64,000 bases of DNA, taken from assembly GCA_022113835.1 (NCBI GenBank), contig JAILWY010000009.1, positions 4,563,501 to 4,627,500 on the forward strand, given 5' to 3'. Shown here piece by piece: positions 1 to 12,521 of this stretch. The stretch is from Atopsyche davidsoni (lineage: Eukaryota; Arthropoda; Insecta; Trichoptera; Hydrobiosidae). The translations under genes were made by a program, and so were the position numbers. Under the pieces are notes generated by a model. That model did no database searches. It had not been told where the DNA came from and saw nothing but the letters and a program-made list of their open reading frames with translations. Each line of letters starts with the position of its first letter. Position 1 is the first letter of the stretch.

Positions 1-13
1 CGCATTCCTGAGG

Positions 14-143
14 TTACGGCCGTCGGATTTCACTCTTAATGTTTATCGTCTGGCTTGGAAACAGGCGCTCGCGCCAGGGTGCTGCTCGCTGAACAAGCTG
101 TACGTTTTGTACCGCGTCAGAGTACAGTCGCGGTGAAGTGGAT
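14..143 (-). CDS. Candidate terminal exon at the window edge
   Basis: After TACTTTTCAAACAG the frame reads STSPRLYSDAVQNVQLVQRA ... NIKSEIRRP and stops (TAA, 16-14). GC-rich, 43 codons. The window ends before any poly(A) signal could be seen. Confidence 0.2.
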
Positions 144-180
144 CTGTTTGAAAAGTACTTTTGCGATCGGAATGCGAGTC

Positions 181-2160
181 GAGGAGCTTTTTTTTAATGA
201 CTTTGTTTCATATAAAATGTTTATCTCTTCGTCATCACTATCATTTTCGATTGGTTATTAGAAAAAACCTCACCTTAGTTGATTGGCGCTATTACGTATT
301 TCTGACAGTTGTCTACACTTTGGGCCGTTAGGGACTGGATATTATCGATCCGTCTTCTCTTTGTTTGTTCTTTTAGTTTTCTTACGTCTCGAGTGTACCA
401 ATGTGGGACTCTTAAGGTTCAATAGTAGTCTAACATGCAGCAATGGGAGCTCATATCAAATGTGCATAATAAAGCGTATAAGTTTTACACAATACAATTT
501 AGTTTTATAAAATATATTCAATCCATTGATATATTTTTGAATTGTTAAACATGTAACCATTTGAAATTAATAGTTTTCCTCTGACTTAATAATATATCGT
601 CAAAAATGTATTTAATTCTTTTAGATGATATTTTGGGGCATGCACAGTATCAGTAGACTCTGAGGTAAGAATGCGTAGATAAACTAAACGGTATTGAATT
701 GACAAGTTATTTTTCATTTCTAATATGATTATTTATTTTTTATTGTTAAAGGTAAAATAATATTATTTTATATCAAATACTACCAATTTATACTTCATAT
801 AAAAATATGAATATCGTGGGACTTTATAAGAATATCCAGCCTTGCTATATTGACACACAATTGTACAATCAACGGGCTTATTCGCTTTTCCGCATTTGCC
901 GTCTCTTCCATATAAGTTTTCTTACAATATTTACCTTTTTTATCATTGGGATCAACATAAATGTTGTTAAATTATATTAAGGTAGTTGGAATGGTTGGAT
1001 GTAGACATGTATGTAGTAGATTTTTGAGATGTTGGATCGCACGGGTGGTAGGCCTTAGGCGTGACCCATTTTAAATATAGTCTATTTTCGTAACCGCCTT
1101 GAAACTGTTGAGAAAAACTCGAAGCATTTGTTGATAGTGTTTAGCAGTTGTTCATTTTCTTCTGACCTATTTTTAATTGTTTGATTTCACTAATGACGCC
1201 GTGCGAGACGGGAAGGAAAATAATAATGGAAGACAGATCGATTTAAAAAATATATCTCAGTTTATTTAATAAGCATTTTTAATGATGGATGAGTGAATTT
1301 GTCACGTTTTTAAAATATGCCGAGAAAATATGAAGAGGTTTTTCACAACCGGCATTTTTACATGTTGATTTTGGTAACATGTGTACATCTCATTATTTAA
1401 GTTTATGATTTTAAGAGTTAACAATTCTTTCGACAAAGACTTTGTTTTGATAAAAATAAATATTAAACTGAAAAGAAAAAACATTTAATAATATAACTCT
1501 TTTATTTAATCTTTTATTTTTTTAATCCTTAAATGCCGGCGACTTAAGTTTCTTTTAATCTTCTAATACCGCTCAGTCGATGAACTATCTTCAGTTTACA
1601 CATAAAGTGTGTTTTTAATATGCTCCTTATTCAGATTACTTGAGTTTAAAAGTCTTTTGGTCTTAGAATTAAATTAAATTTTATAGTAAGCTTTAAAGAA
1701 AAACTTGTGAGTATAATCGAAACAGAAATTAACTAAACCATTATCTGATAAGTTTAACATTACAGTATTTTAAGAAAAAACTAGTGAGTTCTTATAAATG
1801 TTAATTCACTTTTATGTAAATACAATTTTACTAGTTTCAAAGAGTATTACTTTGTCTGTATATATTATACTATGGTGTTGTGCTAAACTATATATCTGGA
1901 AAAAGCAGAGATATTTAGTTAACGTTTTATCTATTATCGAACTGTAGCTTTCAAACGTTACACAATACAATTTACACAAAATTGTATACAATTGTTTTGT
2001 TGGCATTTAACCTAGTTCTCGGAAAAAACTTTTTTTTTGTAAAATCTACTTCCTCTTTTTAATATTAAATTAACGTCGCTTTCCTACGTTGTAAAGGCAG
2101 TGAAGTCTTCCGTAAAACGTGTCATAAGGTTATATCCATAGATTAGTCATCATCCGCACC
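181..2160. other. AT-rich DNA, no gene seen
   Basis: Long A/T runs, short non-ATG frames only. Nothing defensible. Confidence 0.7.
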
Positions 2161-2300
2161 TTGATGGTATCGTCACGCGCATTGTTTACCTGCAGTCTGC
2201 AGCGCTAAGCCGCCGCGCACACGGGGGCTCACGGCTGAAGGGTGATTTCATAAGCAGCCCTCCGTCCCCCTCCCCGGAACTGAAACTTCAGCAGTTTCAC
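2161..2300. promoter_or_regulatory. GC island with pseudo-exon-like bounds
   Basis: GC-rich patch. On the minus strand a 45-nt stretch (2234-2190) lies between ATCACCCTTCAG and CAG|GTAAAC and is open in two frames. It is too short to judge. Confidence 0.3.
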
Positions 2301-2624
2301 GGTGATTCGTAATGCACGGCGGGTGTGAAATCAAAATCGTTGACGGGGATTGATATACTCGTAAGGGATCAACTAACCACTTAACGTTTAGACAGTTACT
2401 TGTAATGTTAGACGCATTTAATTATTTTTTTGCATATAGATTATGTTTAACACGTGTAATGATATTTTAACGTTAAAATAAATTAAATTGTGTATTTGAT
2501 ATTCAAAGAGTAAAATTGCTTGGTTAGATTTTTTTTTCTTCATGTATTTAAGGATATCGTCATTTAAAACAATTTTTCACATTGTTTAAATGAATGTTTA
2601 ATATTTAAAAGTTTGCCCCACGCC

Positions 2625-2765
2625 AAATGTTGCCATCTGAGGAAAGTACTCCTCGAGCACACGTGTGCCTGATTGCCCGCGCCAGGCGCAGAAGGTCCGA
2701 AGTCTCCGGCCCGCCGAAGCAGCCCCTAACGACGCGGTGTGCCGCACACCTGGCGTCCAATATTC
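2625..2765. promoter_or_regulatory. GC island with palindromic E-box
   Basis: Contains the perfect 12-bp palindrome GCACACGTGTGC (2657-2668) centred on CACGTG, and a second dyad GTGTGCCGCACAC near 2737. No convincing exon. Confidence 0.45.
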
Positions 2766-3474
2766 CTTGCTACATTTTTTTTTCTTGTAAATTGTTCACG
2801 ACATCATTGGTTTTTTGTTTCCGTGCAGACGGCGTTAGAAAATGAGCCGTGCTTTCTAAGGAAATAAAGACCATTTGTAAGATTCTAAATGAAATTGGTA
2901 CACTATGTCTTTTACCTGTTGTTATGGTTTTTAAAAAAAATATTAGTATTGTGAAAATAATGTTTTGTTTTATAAAATATTTTTTTATTGTTTCAGTTTG
3001 ATAAATTTTAATTTATACGTACCATTTGCCTATTTATATTTATACGTTAAATGTTTATCAGCAAAATGATCCCGTCGTATATTCTTTTGTTACTATTTTA
3101 TTTGATTGGTTAATGGTTAATTTAAATTTAAACACATATAAATATTTAATAAGCTTTTGTAATGAATAAGGCAGAAAAATCCGCATGAATACTTTTTTGT
3201 AATGAAATTGCGTAAAATTGAAAATAAATCCGTGTTGGGTAAATCAAAGAATTTAATTTTGATTAAATTACACATATTCGTTTTAATACCGGTTGATGAT
3301 GATTTAAGCTAAGAGTTTTTAAAATATAAGATTTATTCAAGTATTAACCAGTTAAAGCTGAGGTTTCCAATACAAATATGTTATATTTCATTTTTTCATA
3401 GTGTCCAAGCCGCACATGAAAATATTTTATAATATTTCATCGTATTTCATTGCATATGTGCGTATAAATCATGG

Positions 3475-3842
3475 TCAAAGAGTTTGAACATTTGTACTTG
3501 TAGTCGTAGCTCGGAGAGTAATAACAATGTCGCTAAAGCTTTTCAGGATCAATTTTTCAGTAAAATCAATTAAAGTTTTTTGTCTAAATACGCAATACAG
3601 CGGCACAGCACTGCCTTGTGATTTTAGCGTTGAATTACTTCGAGACGCTGGAGCTTTTTTAGTTATTAGCTTTGCCATCTGAAAGCTCCTTGGAATATTA
3701 TCATGGAATCGATTCCAGGAACTGCCGGAATAATCAGCTTCACTCTGGTCATTGTAAGAGACAATGTATGGATTATTTTTTAGAATTCTCAAGATATTGA
3801 TCGCCGATAGTTTTGAAACGATAAAGTTTATACCACCTCAAC
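3475..3842 (-). CDS. Long ORF without ATG start, unknown
   Basis: Open for about 118 codons in AT-rich DNA (roughly 40% GC), which is unusual, but there is no ATG before residue 55. The peptide is balanced and hydrophilic in the middle (NNPYIVSYNDQSEADYSGSS). It could be an exon or a decayed gene. No domain recognised. Confidence 0.22.
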
Positions 3843-5029
3843 TTTTTTAAACACCTTCAAAATCTAAAATTTTACATTAATGTTATTTAATTATCATAAC
3901 TAGAATATTAGCGTTAATATTTTATATATATTTATTAAACCGAAATATTTTATCATCGTTTTTCTTTATTTTTAATATGCAATTAAAACAAATTCGATTT
4001 ATAGCTGCGTACAATAAAGCTTGAGAAGATTGACAATTCTGAAATACGTCATTCAAAGCTATCTTTTATTATTACTTCCTAGCATATCAAATATAAAAAT
4101 TTACTCCTTGTTTTTTATAACATGAATTTTCATTTAATCATTACCAATGAATTTTCAAATCCATTTGTTTCATAAGGATTTTGATGATGTAAGTTTTCGC
4201 GTTCTCTTTAGTACAACTAGTTATAACTTATCCTTACTCTTTTATCGAGTATATCCAACATAGTTTGAAGTGACAATAAGAAGACAGAAATCTGGATAAT
4301 AGCGATTGTGGTACAAAAGCCGCGTAACAACTTATTGAAGTTCAACAAATGTCTACGAAACCTTTCAAGCGAGCTAGCTCGTCACTCTAACGAAGAATCT
4401 TGGTGAATGGATTTATAGAGCGATGTTTGATCTACTAGCTGTATATGTGCTATAACCTTATACTTATAACGATCAAGGTACTTATGAACTTTTAGTAAAC
4501 AAATATGAATTCTTATTACATCGCCGAGAACAAATAATTACGTAACCACAAAACAATGTGATTTCATGGAAACTACGATTTTATAATTTTTAGTAATTTT
4601 TGCAGTAATATTTTGGCCATTTGGTTGAAAGCGATTTTGATATTATGAATAAATATTCTTTTATTTTTTTTAGTAGTCCAGTCTTGTTTTTATTCTTTGT
4701 TGATATCGACATAAAGAATTCATTTTCATTGGAATTAATAAATTTTACTGCAACCATGGCTGTTTGCAGAACGGGTCACTGTAAAAGGAAAATTGAGTTT
4801 CACTTTATAAATTTTATCACTGAAAACCTTTTATAGTCAGTAAATTTATGTATTTTATTCCGAGAAGTTCTGACTTTGTGTACATATACATATCCAATAT
4901 TTTATGATCTTCAATTGTTAATAAACCTTTTGAGCCTATGTTTTTTTGTTAAAATTCTTTAACAAGTTGTATCAACTTATATATTAACATGGGCGGGATG
5001 TGCTCTGGAAGTACAATGTCGAGGTGGGG

Positions 5030-5292
5030 GGGCTTCTGCTATTATTTCTGTAGCCTGCTGCAGAAAGAGTATCAGATCTAAACGCCTGAGCTTTGTAAGG
5101 AAAGGATATATAATAATGCTATTGGGCAGCAGCAATAGGCAGACTTTTCCTTCTGCTATAAAACTGTGGTGTAGAAGGACCCGGAAACCCACTACACTAT
5201 TTTCCTCTTAGAAAACCATGAGCACTGTTTCAGCATGAGTGTATGGTCATTGAAATGGTCGACAACCTTTTCTGAGGAGAGGAACTTGATGA
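5030..5292 (+). repeat. Interspersed repeat family, copy A (probable LINE 3' end)
   Basis: Shares long blocks with 34600-34825 (for example GAGCTTTGTAAGGAAAGGAT) and with 43829-43955 (TAGAAGGACCCGG...). In the plus frame one stretch reads RQTFPSAIKLW, like the FFPSAIRLWN motif near the C-terminus of many non-LTR reverse transcriptases. Copies begin at different points but end at a common GATGAA-type 3' end, as 5'-truncated LINEs do. Confidence 0.6.
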
Positions 5293-5452
5293 AGAATATA
5301 TTACCAATACAGTAGTGTTCAATCGTTATCTGGACCCAATATTACCAGAAAGCATATCAACAGGTATTTTCTCTACAAATCCACTCTCACTCAAGATTTA
5401 GACTTCAAAAAAAGTAAATACTATTAAGCGTCTATGTCAAAATCGACCTTTT

Positions 5453-5500
5453 GAGTGACTGACTCTCTGACAAAATGACTGACTGACTGACAAAATGACT
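5453..5500. repeat. TGAC-rich short tandem repeat
   Basis: Runs of TGACTGAC with the unit TGACAAAATGACT occurring twice, directly downstream of repeat copy A. Confidence 0.75.
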
Positions 5501-5934
5501 TTTTTTCGTACAACGATTATATTTTAAGTAGTATTCTCTATCACTTACTACTATGTTTAAATAAAAAAAATAGCGGGTTCAGCAAATCATACTTAAATAT
5601 AGAATTTCGAATTTTTGTTTTTTTCCAGTTTTTATGTAAAATTTTTAATTATTTTTAACTTCTGATGGCAAATTAAAAAGGCAGTTAGCAACATAACCCA
5701 ATTCATTGCCTTATTCTAACATCAATACTGTTCATTTCAATTCTAAAAGTTGTCTGATAGGACAGAAATTTGATCTCAAAAATATCTGAACGCTACCGTA
5801 GTTTCATCGGAAAAAAATGTTTCTATTAAATACTGTGGGGCTTGTATTTTCTGTGCGTTATATTTATTAGCCAAGTCAGTCACAATATTGCATGTAACTG
5901 GAGAAGCCGGGCTTCACACGGGCCATTAAAGTCC

Positions 5935-6070
5935 TGAAAGAATGGAGTGGAGTGTCGCATGAAGAGCCGCCGATGATTGTTCTCCTCACCCAACATGGCG
6001 CTCGCCGTGTGCGGCACGTGCTCGCCATCCCGTCGCACTCAGCGGCGGCCAAGCGGACCCTTTCCTCCTC
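5935..6070. promoter_or_regulatory. GC island with GCACGTGC
   Basis: The palindrome GCACGTGC at 6014-6021 contains an E-box. A minus-strand donor-like TTGG|GTGAGG lies near 5986. No gene called. Confidence 0.35.
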
Positions 6071-6589
6071 TTTTATTGAACGGCCTTTTCCCCATTCAAT
6101 ATATCCTGCTAACCATAGTGATTATTTCGAGACCTGCATCATAAAACCTCATACATAGAAAATAAATAACACACTATTTACCCGTACTATGCCTAATCGA
6201 CATTTATCCTTACTACTACTTTTAAGTAGTGATAACATGATTTTATTAAAATAACTTAATTTTATATATTTGGGTTGTGTTTCCGATATTAAGTAACATT
6301 CACATTAACATTTAATACACTTTTTTGGAACATTACTAGTTCCAAATAAAATCAATGTATTAAAAACGTTTATCAGGATAAAATATGTTTCGAAATTGAT
6401 TTGTTTGGTGGGTAAGAAGCTTTCTTTGAAGCTATTGAAGGTATTCGTTTTGGTATGTAATTTTCAACCCACGATAAAACTTCAACTGTACATATATTCA
6501 ATTCAACTTCATAGCCAAACAAATTACATTAACACAATGTTTAGATATTGGTGTGATGTTTACTGACATCTTATTGAATAGATATTTGA

Positions 6590-6865
6590 TGGCAAGCGAT
6601 GCCTTGCTTTGCGCGAGATTGCGCTGGTTGCGCGATGGTTGCGGCCCCCGGGCGCTCCCGCCGCGCCGGCAGCTGTGGGGCTGGTCGGGCAGCCGGGCCG
6701 GGGCCCCGCCCGGGCACGTGCTGCGCTATTTCTGGAGCCCCACTGAGGGGGAGACCGGGAGAGCTCTCCAGCGAGAGGCGATACACTCGCATCAAATGCA
6801 CCGCGCCGCATACCTCTGCGCCGCACACCCTCAAAACACCCGCACTCCCCGACTCGTTCAAATAT
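6590..6865. promoter_or_regulatory. Strong GC island with GCACGTGC
   Basis: About 70% GC core with E-box CACGTG at 6715-6720. Frames of about 95-125 codons are open on both strands at once, as expected of GC-rich DNA. One minus frame does start with ATG at 6892. A good minus-strand acceptor (CTCCCGGTCTCCCCCTCAG) has no matching donor. Confidence 0.4.
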
Positions 6866-6927
6866 ATCGGAATACTGTTGTATTAAACTCATAACATCTC
6901 TCTTAGTAGTAAAAGCAATTGGAAGTA

Positions 6928-7041
6928 CAGTCAACCCTCCTCTAACGCGGTACTCCTCAACTCAATTGACTTATGCAAAATCTATTCGTAATATGAACTA
7001 TAATGCGGTACGAATTGATCGCATTATAGAAAGATTGACTG
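6928..7041. mobile_element. Short pogo-like MITE, 114 bp, TA target site
   Basis: The ends CAGTCAACCCTCCTCTAACGCG and, inverted from the right, CAGTCAATCTTTCTATAATGCG match over most of about 25 bp. TA duplications sit at 6926-6927 and 7042-7043. Inner AAYGCGGTAC motifs are repeated. The ends share their style with the 31.9-kb element but differ in sequence, so this is a second, more diverged family. Confidence 0.72.
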
Positions 7042-7389
7042 TAAACGTATAAGCTCATACACAAACGCTTATATTCGAATGTGAATTTATACATACGTGT
7101 CTAAATTCTTATCATTTCTGCTGGTTTTCTCCTATGTTACAATTTTTTTTTCTCAATTTCACAAACTTAGCTGACACAATCTAAACAACACTTATCTGCA
7201 AAAGTGAAAAGCCGCATGAGACTAGGCTGACATCGGCTTAATAGGTTTCTGAAATGATGAGTAACCTGATGGAGGTGCCTTAGATCACATGTTGTTGCGA
7301 ATACGTATTTGAAAACTTTTAAAAACGCTGCCATCATTCTTTAGGATTTTAATTTGTAATCACAAGGTTTTAAAAGATATTAATTGGAT

Positions 7390-7545
7390 TTTTTCACCGT
7401 GGGAGAGCTGGTGCAAGCTTTGCTGCTTAAGAAGGAGGTATAAAAAGCTGTCTCCAAATACTGCGAAGAAGTTAGGCCAGAAACGCAGCGGGAGTGGAAG
7501 CTAGGAATTGGGGGTCTGGTTTACCGGCTGCGAAAAGTGCACTAA
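7390..7545 (+). pseudogene. R1-like LINE ORF2 C-terminal remnant
   Basis: In one plus frame the sequence reads ...VGELVQALLLKKEV, a stop, then KAVSKYCEEVRPETQREW and a short tail to TAA. The order hydrophobic-LVQA, KEVxKAVSKYCEEV, then charged QREW matches the layout seen at the very end of ORF2 in R1-clade insect retrotransposons (a WxAVxxFCEEVM-type segment before a charged tail). An internal TAA at the place where this family usually has Trp shows it is dead. This recognition is from memory of the family and is tentative. Confidence 0.38.
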
Positions 7546-7562
7546 CCTAACCTAACCTAACC
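7543..7562. repeat. Four TAACC units, insect-telomere-like
   Basis: Four perfect TAACC units (complement of TTAGG-type repeats), whose first bases are also the stop codon of the LINE-like remnant. Short TTAGG-like tracts also occur singly near 61950 (GGTTGGGTTATGTTAGG). Confidence 0.8.
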
Positions 7563-8379
7563 GTATATCGACAAAATCATCTTCATACTGCAATGCCCAT
7601 GCCCATTGAGTAATCAATGTGTATAATAAGGGATCATCCTCGCTTGATGCGGATAAGAACCTCCCTCTAGATCTACGGGCAATGGTGATAAAAATATGAT
7701 TATGTTTAAATTAAATTTGTTTTTTTAATAATAATTCTCCAAAATATTATATTTGATGTGTTTCGAATTATATTTTTCTTAATATAATCGTTCATCAATG
7801 AATTAAATTTGTAATTGATTATTCTAATAATTTTTAAATTTATTATTTGCAGATGACTGGATAAACACCATCACCGTAGTCAAAAACAGGCAGTGGTAAG
7901 ATATTTTTTTTATATTCATAATATGTTTTAGTCTTAAATACTCAAAAGCATAGGAATTATACAAGAAAATCATATCGTTCATATGTTTTGGCAGCCATCG
8001 TTTTTAGATTATTTGGTTTCTTAGGTGTTGAGCACACTGAAATTATAGCCCCGCATAAAATCAAAATCCGAAAAAAAAGGTTTAAAAAAATTGACACCCA
8101 AGAAATCAATTTATCATATATATTGAACTATTCTATTTATTATTTAAAAAAAAACGCGTTTACTACTCCTTGCCTTCCGGATTTTTTACTCGCGGCCTCC
8201 AAATCATACAGATGAGTGTAGTTATAGATTCCAAGCTATAAGATTATATGAGCTTGGGTGTGTACCGTTTGTGGAATAGATAGGTGTATATTGTACACAA
8301 TTATTTAACGATTTTATAAATTATACAATACACACTTCATTCTGGCTACGAAGGTTCGTCTGCAATATTGAAGTAATTT

Positions 8380-8605
8380 GTTCGGCCGCGTCTGCTGCGG
8401 CGACCCGGCGCTGTCTCCGGAGGCACCGCGCGTTTCCCGTGTCTTGTCTCGGTTTATATTTAGAGGCACGCGTCCGCTAGCAGCACATTTCAGAAGTTAA
8501 CATTAAAAATGCGGTCATCGGGATTGCTTACTCACCGAGAGCGTGCGCCGTCACCTTCGCCCGCGAGTGGGCGGACAGGGGAGGGGGCCCGGAAAACTTT
8601 GCCGC
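8380..8605. promoter_or_regulatory. GC island with a strong minus-strand donor
   Basis: On the minus strand CTCTCG|GTGAGTAAG (exon end at 8536) is a near-perfect donor following GC-rich DNA with two open frames, but no good acceptor or ATG precedes. It could be a first noncoding exon. Confidence 0.3.
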
Positions 8606-9940
8606 TCAAAATCATTCATATTGAATATTTAAAACGTTTAGCCAACTTTCGCCCTTCAGAGGTGTCTTCAAGTATTCTGTATCTAAAACATTTAAAAGTA
8701 TCGTTAATTATTTAACTTTCATTTTTTTGCATTGTGCTACAAAATAAACTGCAAGCTTATTTTTAAATTTAAATTCTATGCACGGTATTATCCATACCAT
8801 GACATAAATCACGAAGTGATACAAGACGCAAAAAAGAGGCAGTTGGAAGGCGTTACGTAAAAACATATCAAGTATCTAATTTTTTGTAAGTTTGCCACAA
8901 AGATCAGCCAAGAACACTCTTCGAAATTTTGAAGCAAGGAGACTTTTAAAGGGTTAATTGTTCGATATTTTTAATAATATAAATAATGTCTTTAATTAAT
9001 TACGTTCGTATTTTCAACACAAGCTTTTTTACTAAGTTTTTTTATATAATGTATTTTTACGTAGAATTTAATTGTTTTTTCTTTCAATACTATTTTTTAT
9101 TTCACGAAGGGAATCAAAAATGATAATTGAAATGAATGTGAATTATAAAATGATACACAGAAATAAAACGTATTCCGATATCTCGGTAAGTATAATAGTG
9201 CAACTTTACATGCATCAGAATACTTCAAGTTCAAGAGGTAATATATAACAAATATATATAAAGCGGATGAGTTGGGTAGCGCCTATTTTCTTCACCCTTC
9301 AGGATACGAATTCACTTGCGTTTTTCTTTCCTTTTATTTGCACATACCAACGGTTTTTAGTTTGTGCACTAAACTGCATCGGCTTATTGATTGTATTCTA
9401 GAACTCAATATTATAAAAGAAATAGTACAACCAAGTACACCGCGATTGCGGTCAAGTATAGGAATTAATAGTTATTGGACTTGGGAAAACCTGGCGGTGA
9501 TAAATCAGTTACTCTTTATTTTTATGACTCCGTCTTTTTATCTGAATTTTTTTCATGCAAGTATTTTTAATTGGTTTAAAAATATTTATTTAATTTTTTT
9601 GAAATCCACAATCTTTTTATAAATAAGGCTTATTTAATTATGTGTATATTTAAAATCATATATCCAACTGCTGATTATATTAGCCATGGTTTGATTTTAA
9701 TATTATAATTGAAAAATAAAAACAAATAAACATATTTAATGCAATTATTTTTTAAAAAATAATTATCAAAACTCATTATGAAAATATGTTTAAATGTTGT
9801 GAAACTATTTTATTGGCAAGTACTGGCGATGTTTTCGTATATTTGCCCTCGTAATGCTGCAATTTCAGATGTGCTGCATGCTATTAAGTGAAATAATATT
9901 TATCAATAAATTACACCCATCAGTTCAATAAATCACTTGC
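8606..9940. other. AT-rich DNA, no gene seen
   Basis: The 116-codon frame at 9272-9622 starts with TTG and is rich in Phe/Leu/Ile as expected of random AT-rich DNA. Confidence 0.6.
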
Positions 9941-9944
9941 CCTA

Positions 9945-10110
9945 TCCATCAGAATTCTGCATACCGGGAAGTGCCGCGTCCTCGGCCCGCGACTCCAGGT
10001 CTGGTCGGCGGCATAATAACAAACTTATATTTACCGGTCCTATTAATACACCTGCCCGGCGGTGGGCGGGCCGGCTGTCTGTCGTGCTCACCTATAGCGC
10101 CGCATCAAAA
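9945..10110. promoter_or_regulatory. GC island
   Basis: CpG-rich patch holding CCCGGCGGTGGGCGGGCCGG. A minus-strand TAG|GTGAGC donor and TTTTTTTACAG acceptor enclose only 23 bases with stops in all frames, so no exon is called. Confidence 0.35.
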
Positions 10111-10372
10111 ATTACTGTAAAAAAATGGCGATGGTGGATGTCAAGTTGATTGAAATAGCCAAGTATTTCGTTAAGCCATTAATATACCTGGAGACAATGG
10201 AAGTGTGGGTTGCAATTTTTTTATGTATTGATTATCTTGAGGTCTTGTTTGCTTAATACTTAATGAATTTCATGCAAGCAAATACAAGTGTTAGCTTAAT
10301 GAATCTTTTTGGGACCACGTTTTCTGAGTGAATATCAAAGCTATAATATCATTAGCTATCGGTTAAAAGTGT

Positions 10373-10394
10373 GCTCTCCTTACCACTGAGCTAA
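10373..10394 (-). repeat. tRNA-like A-box fragment
   Basis: On the minus strand TTAGCTCAGTGGTAAGGAG is a typical tRNA D-arm/A-box sequence followed by AGC. No convincing B box follows. Confidence 0.4.
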
Positions 10395-10959
10395 AATTAT
10401 TTTTAAAATGGCCCCTTTTTATAAAATATATAACACATAAAACAGTTGCTCAAGCAATAACCATTTGTGTCGTAAACAGATATCTGCACTTTTCGTGTTT
10501 TTAGCTCTGATAAAAATGGTTGTACAAATTTTTAAATAAATACGTATATTGAGTATACGAATCACAGTAAATTCATACGCCTGTACTTAAATAAGTATTA
10601 GCTCTATAAGTAGGTTACACCCAAAATTGGGTAACTCAAATGATGAGTCTATAATAATTCTTACTCTGTGAAGTTAAGCGAGCATACGAGTTTTTCTAAA
10701 TTTTAGATTCCCCCTGAACCTGAATGTTATGTACAGTTTTCCGTATTCAAGCAAAGCTTCCAATAAGTAAACCTTTAAAAACTAACATATCTTCATTGTT
10801 TATTTATTCTTATTTTCTGCAAGACTTTTGAAATCAAGTCGTTTTCGTTTTAATATATTAAAACAACGCAAATGAAGGAATTTTGATATTTAGGGATAAT
10901 TGAGGTAATCAGTAAACAATGCCTAATCCGTGGTGGTGTATTTTTTGTTTTGTTTTGGA

Positions 10960-11240
10960 GCACGGAATTAAACAACGTTCAAGTTCAAGAGCGGCTCGAG
11001 CCGCTGCGGCGCTGGCCACTGATGAAAGCGCCTTTCCTAAGATTAGCATGGACCGAGATAGAAGCATTCCTCTCGACGTAAACTCATCGGATTTAGACAA
11101 TTATTTTTGGGTTTACGCGTGAATATTTATAGTCGAGTTGCAGATATCGCGGTGATTCCGAAGAGCGTTTCCGCGAGACGCGGCGGCGCGGCTTCAGGTG
11201 CAGGCTGCGTCCGCCGCACACTGTTGCCGAAGCCCCTCTT
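10960..11240. promoter_or_regulatory. GC islands with a 16-bp palindrome
   Basis: AGCGGCTCGAGCCGCT (10990-11005) is a perfect palindrome. A plus-strand 54-nt stretch 11144-11197 lies between GAGTTGCAG and TTCAG|GTGCAG and reads YRGDSEERFRETRRRGF in one frame. Too weak for a gene call. Confidence 0.35.
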
Positions 11241-11334
11241 ATCTGGCAATACATCGAAAAATTAAATCATTCATTTAGATTTGAATGTATTATATCACGA
11301 TGAGTGCACACCATCTCATTCTCAGTTTCTTCTA

Positions 11335-11870
11335 TATTGACTAGCTCTCGCTCGGGGACCTCATCGAAGGCGGGCATTGCAACCGGGACTCGACGGGTAG
11401 TCGCGTGCCTAATGCCTTGTGTTGTAATTATAATTGATTTCAAGAGATTATTTTGCTATGAATTATATGTTTTTATTGATGTACTTTTTCATTTATATTA
11501 TAGCGAAATATATTATGCTTACCAAAATAAATGCAGCCGCATAGTTATTTTTTTGTGAATCGTTTAACTGCTGTTATAATTGCATATTTACATATTGAAT
11601 AACATAACATTTTTGTTTGGGAACAAGCTTGGAAAAATGGCCTACTTGAGCATATTGCACAGTATTAAAAAAAAATTTAAAGCAAAAAAAGCCTAGTAAG
11701 TGTTTGGCCAATTGGTCGCGGTATCCGCGGGTGGGGGCTCATTTTATAAAGTGGATACATTTCAGAACCTATATTCTCGGCCGAAGTTCCGGCTTCTCCA
11801 GCGGCTACTGAATAATTCGCCCCGTCAGCCCCGCTTGTCAGGTGAAAGAGAAAACCCACTGCCTCCAACG
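11335..11870. promoter_or_regulatory. Two small GC patches
   Basis: 11340-11410 is open on both strands (minus: ATG start, MPAFDEVPERELVNIEE). 11802-11841 on plus is a 40-nt open stretch (RLLNNSPRQPRLS) between CCGGCTTCTCCAG and TCAG|GTGAAA. Either could be an exon. Evidence is thin. Confidence 0.25.
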
Positions 11871-12473
11871 TCTATTTTAATTATTTCAGCCTGAAAATCT
11901 AGGGAAGCTTTTTCGGTCCATTTTTTGACATTAAAAAAAGATTTTCTTTGAAACAATTCAAAACACAGTATGTACATTTTTAATAAAGTTCTTAAAATGG
12001 CTACCTGAATGTCCGCGTCCGTTATCCATCAACGCTTTTACTATAGAGATCATAGTCTGATAAATGATAGGCAAATAATTATATATCTTTTTTTAACCAT
12101 GCTTTTTGTACCAAAACAACAATTTTAGTAAAAATCCTTTGATAATACGATAATATTTTCGACATAGCAATGGTAACTCGAGCAGACGTAAGTATCATGC
12201 AGTGCCATCAATGCACAGGAGTTCATCTACCTTGAGTCAAGCAAAAAATCAACCCAACAATTGGCATGTCGAAGACCATAAAATAAAAACCGTAAATAAA
12301 CAACATTATGATTAGATCGATAATGATTTTCAGATAAGTCAATTTTTGTAGTTCTAAATTCGCAAATTATAATTTACTCTTTGAAAATATATTTATAAGG
12401 TGTTGAAACAATTACTGAAAGTAAATTGAATTTATTTTGAATTAAATTTTCATTTCAGTAAATCCGTGAAGCG

Positions 12474-12521
12474 TTTCATGGTCTAGTGGTTAAAAGATTC
12501 AACGTTTAAAAGATTCAATGA
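12474..12521 (+). repeat. tRNA-Glu-like 5' half / SINE relic
   Basis: TTTCATGGTCTAGTGGTTAA is close to the 5' half of tRNA-Glu, with the A box at 12479-12489. It then falls into two near-identical TTAAAAGATTCAA units 16 bases apart. There is no B box, so it is a fragment. Confidence 0.45.

Noticed and set aside
6553..6934. Four overlapping frames of 95-124 codons on both strands
   Set aside because: Stop-poor GC-rich island; mutually exclusive frames, no domain, no donor site to match the one good acceptor.
7543..7562. True telomere
   Set aside because: Only four units, inside ordinary sequence; interstitial at most.
9272..9622. 116-codon frame
   Set aside because: TTG start, Phe/Leu/Ile-rich translation of AT-rich DNA.
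9995..10115. 23-nt microexon on the minus strand (TTTTACAG ... TAG|GTGAGC)
   Set aside because: Stops in all three frames; no neighbours in phase.
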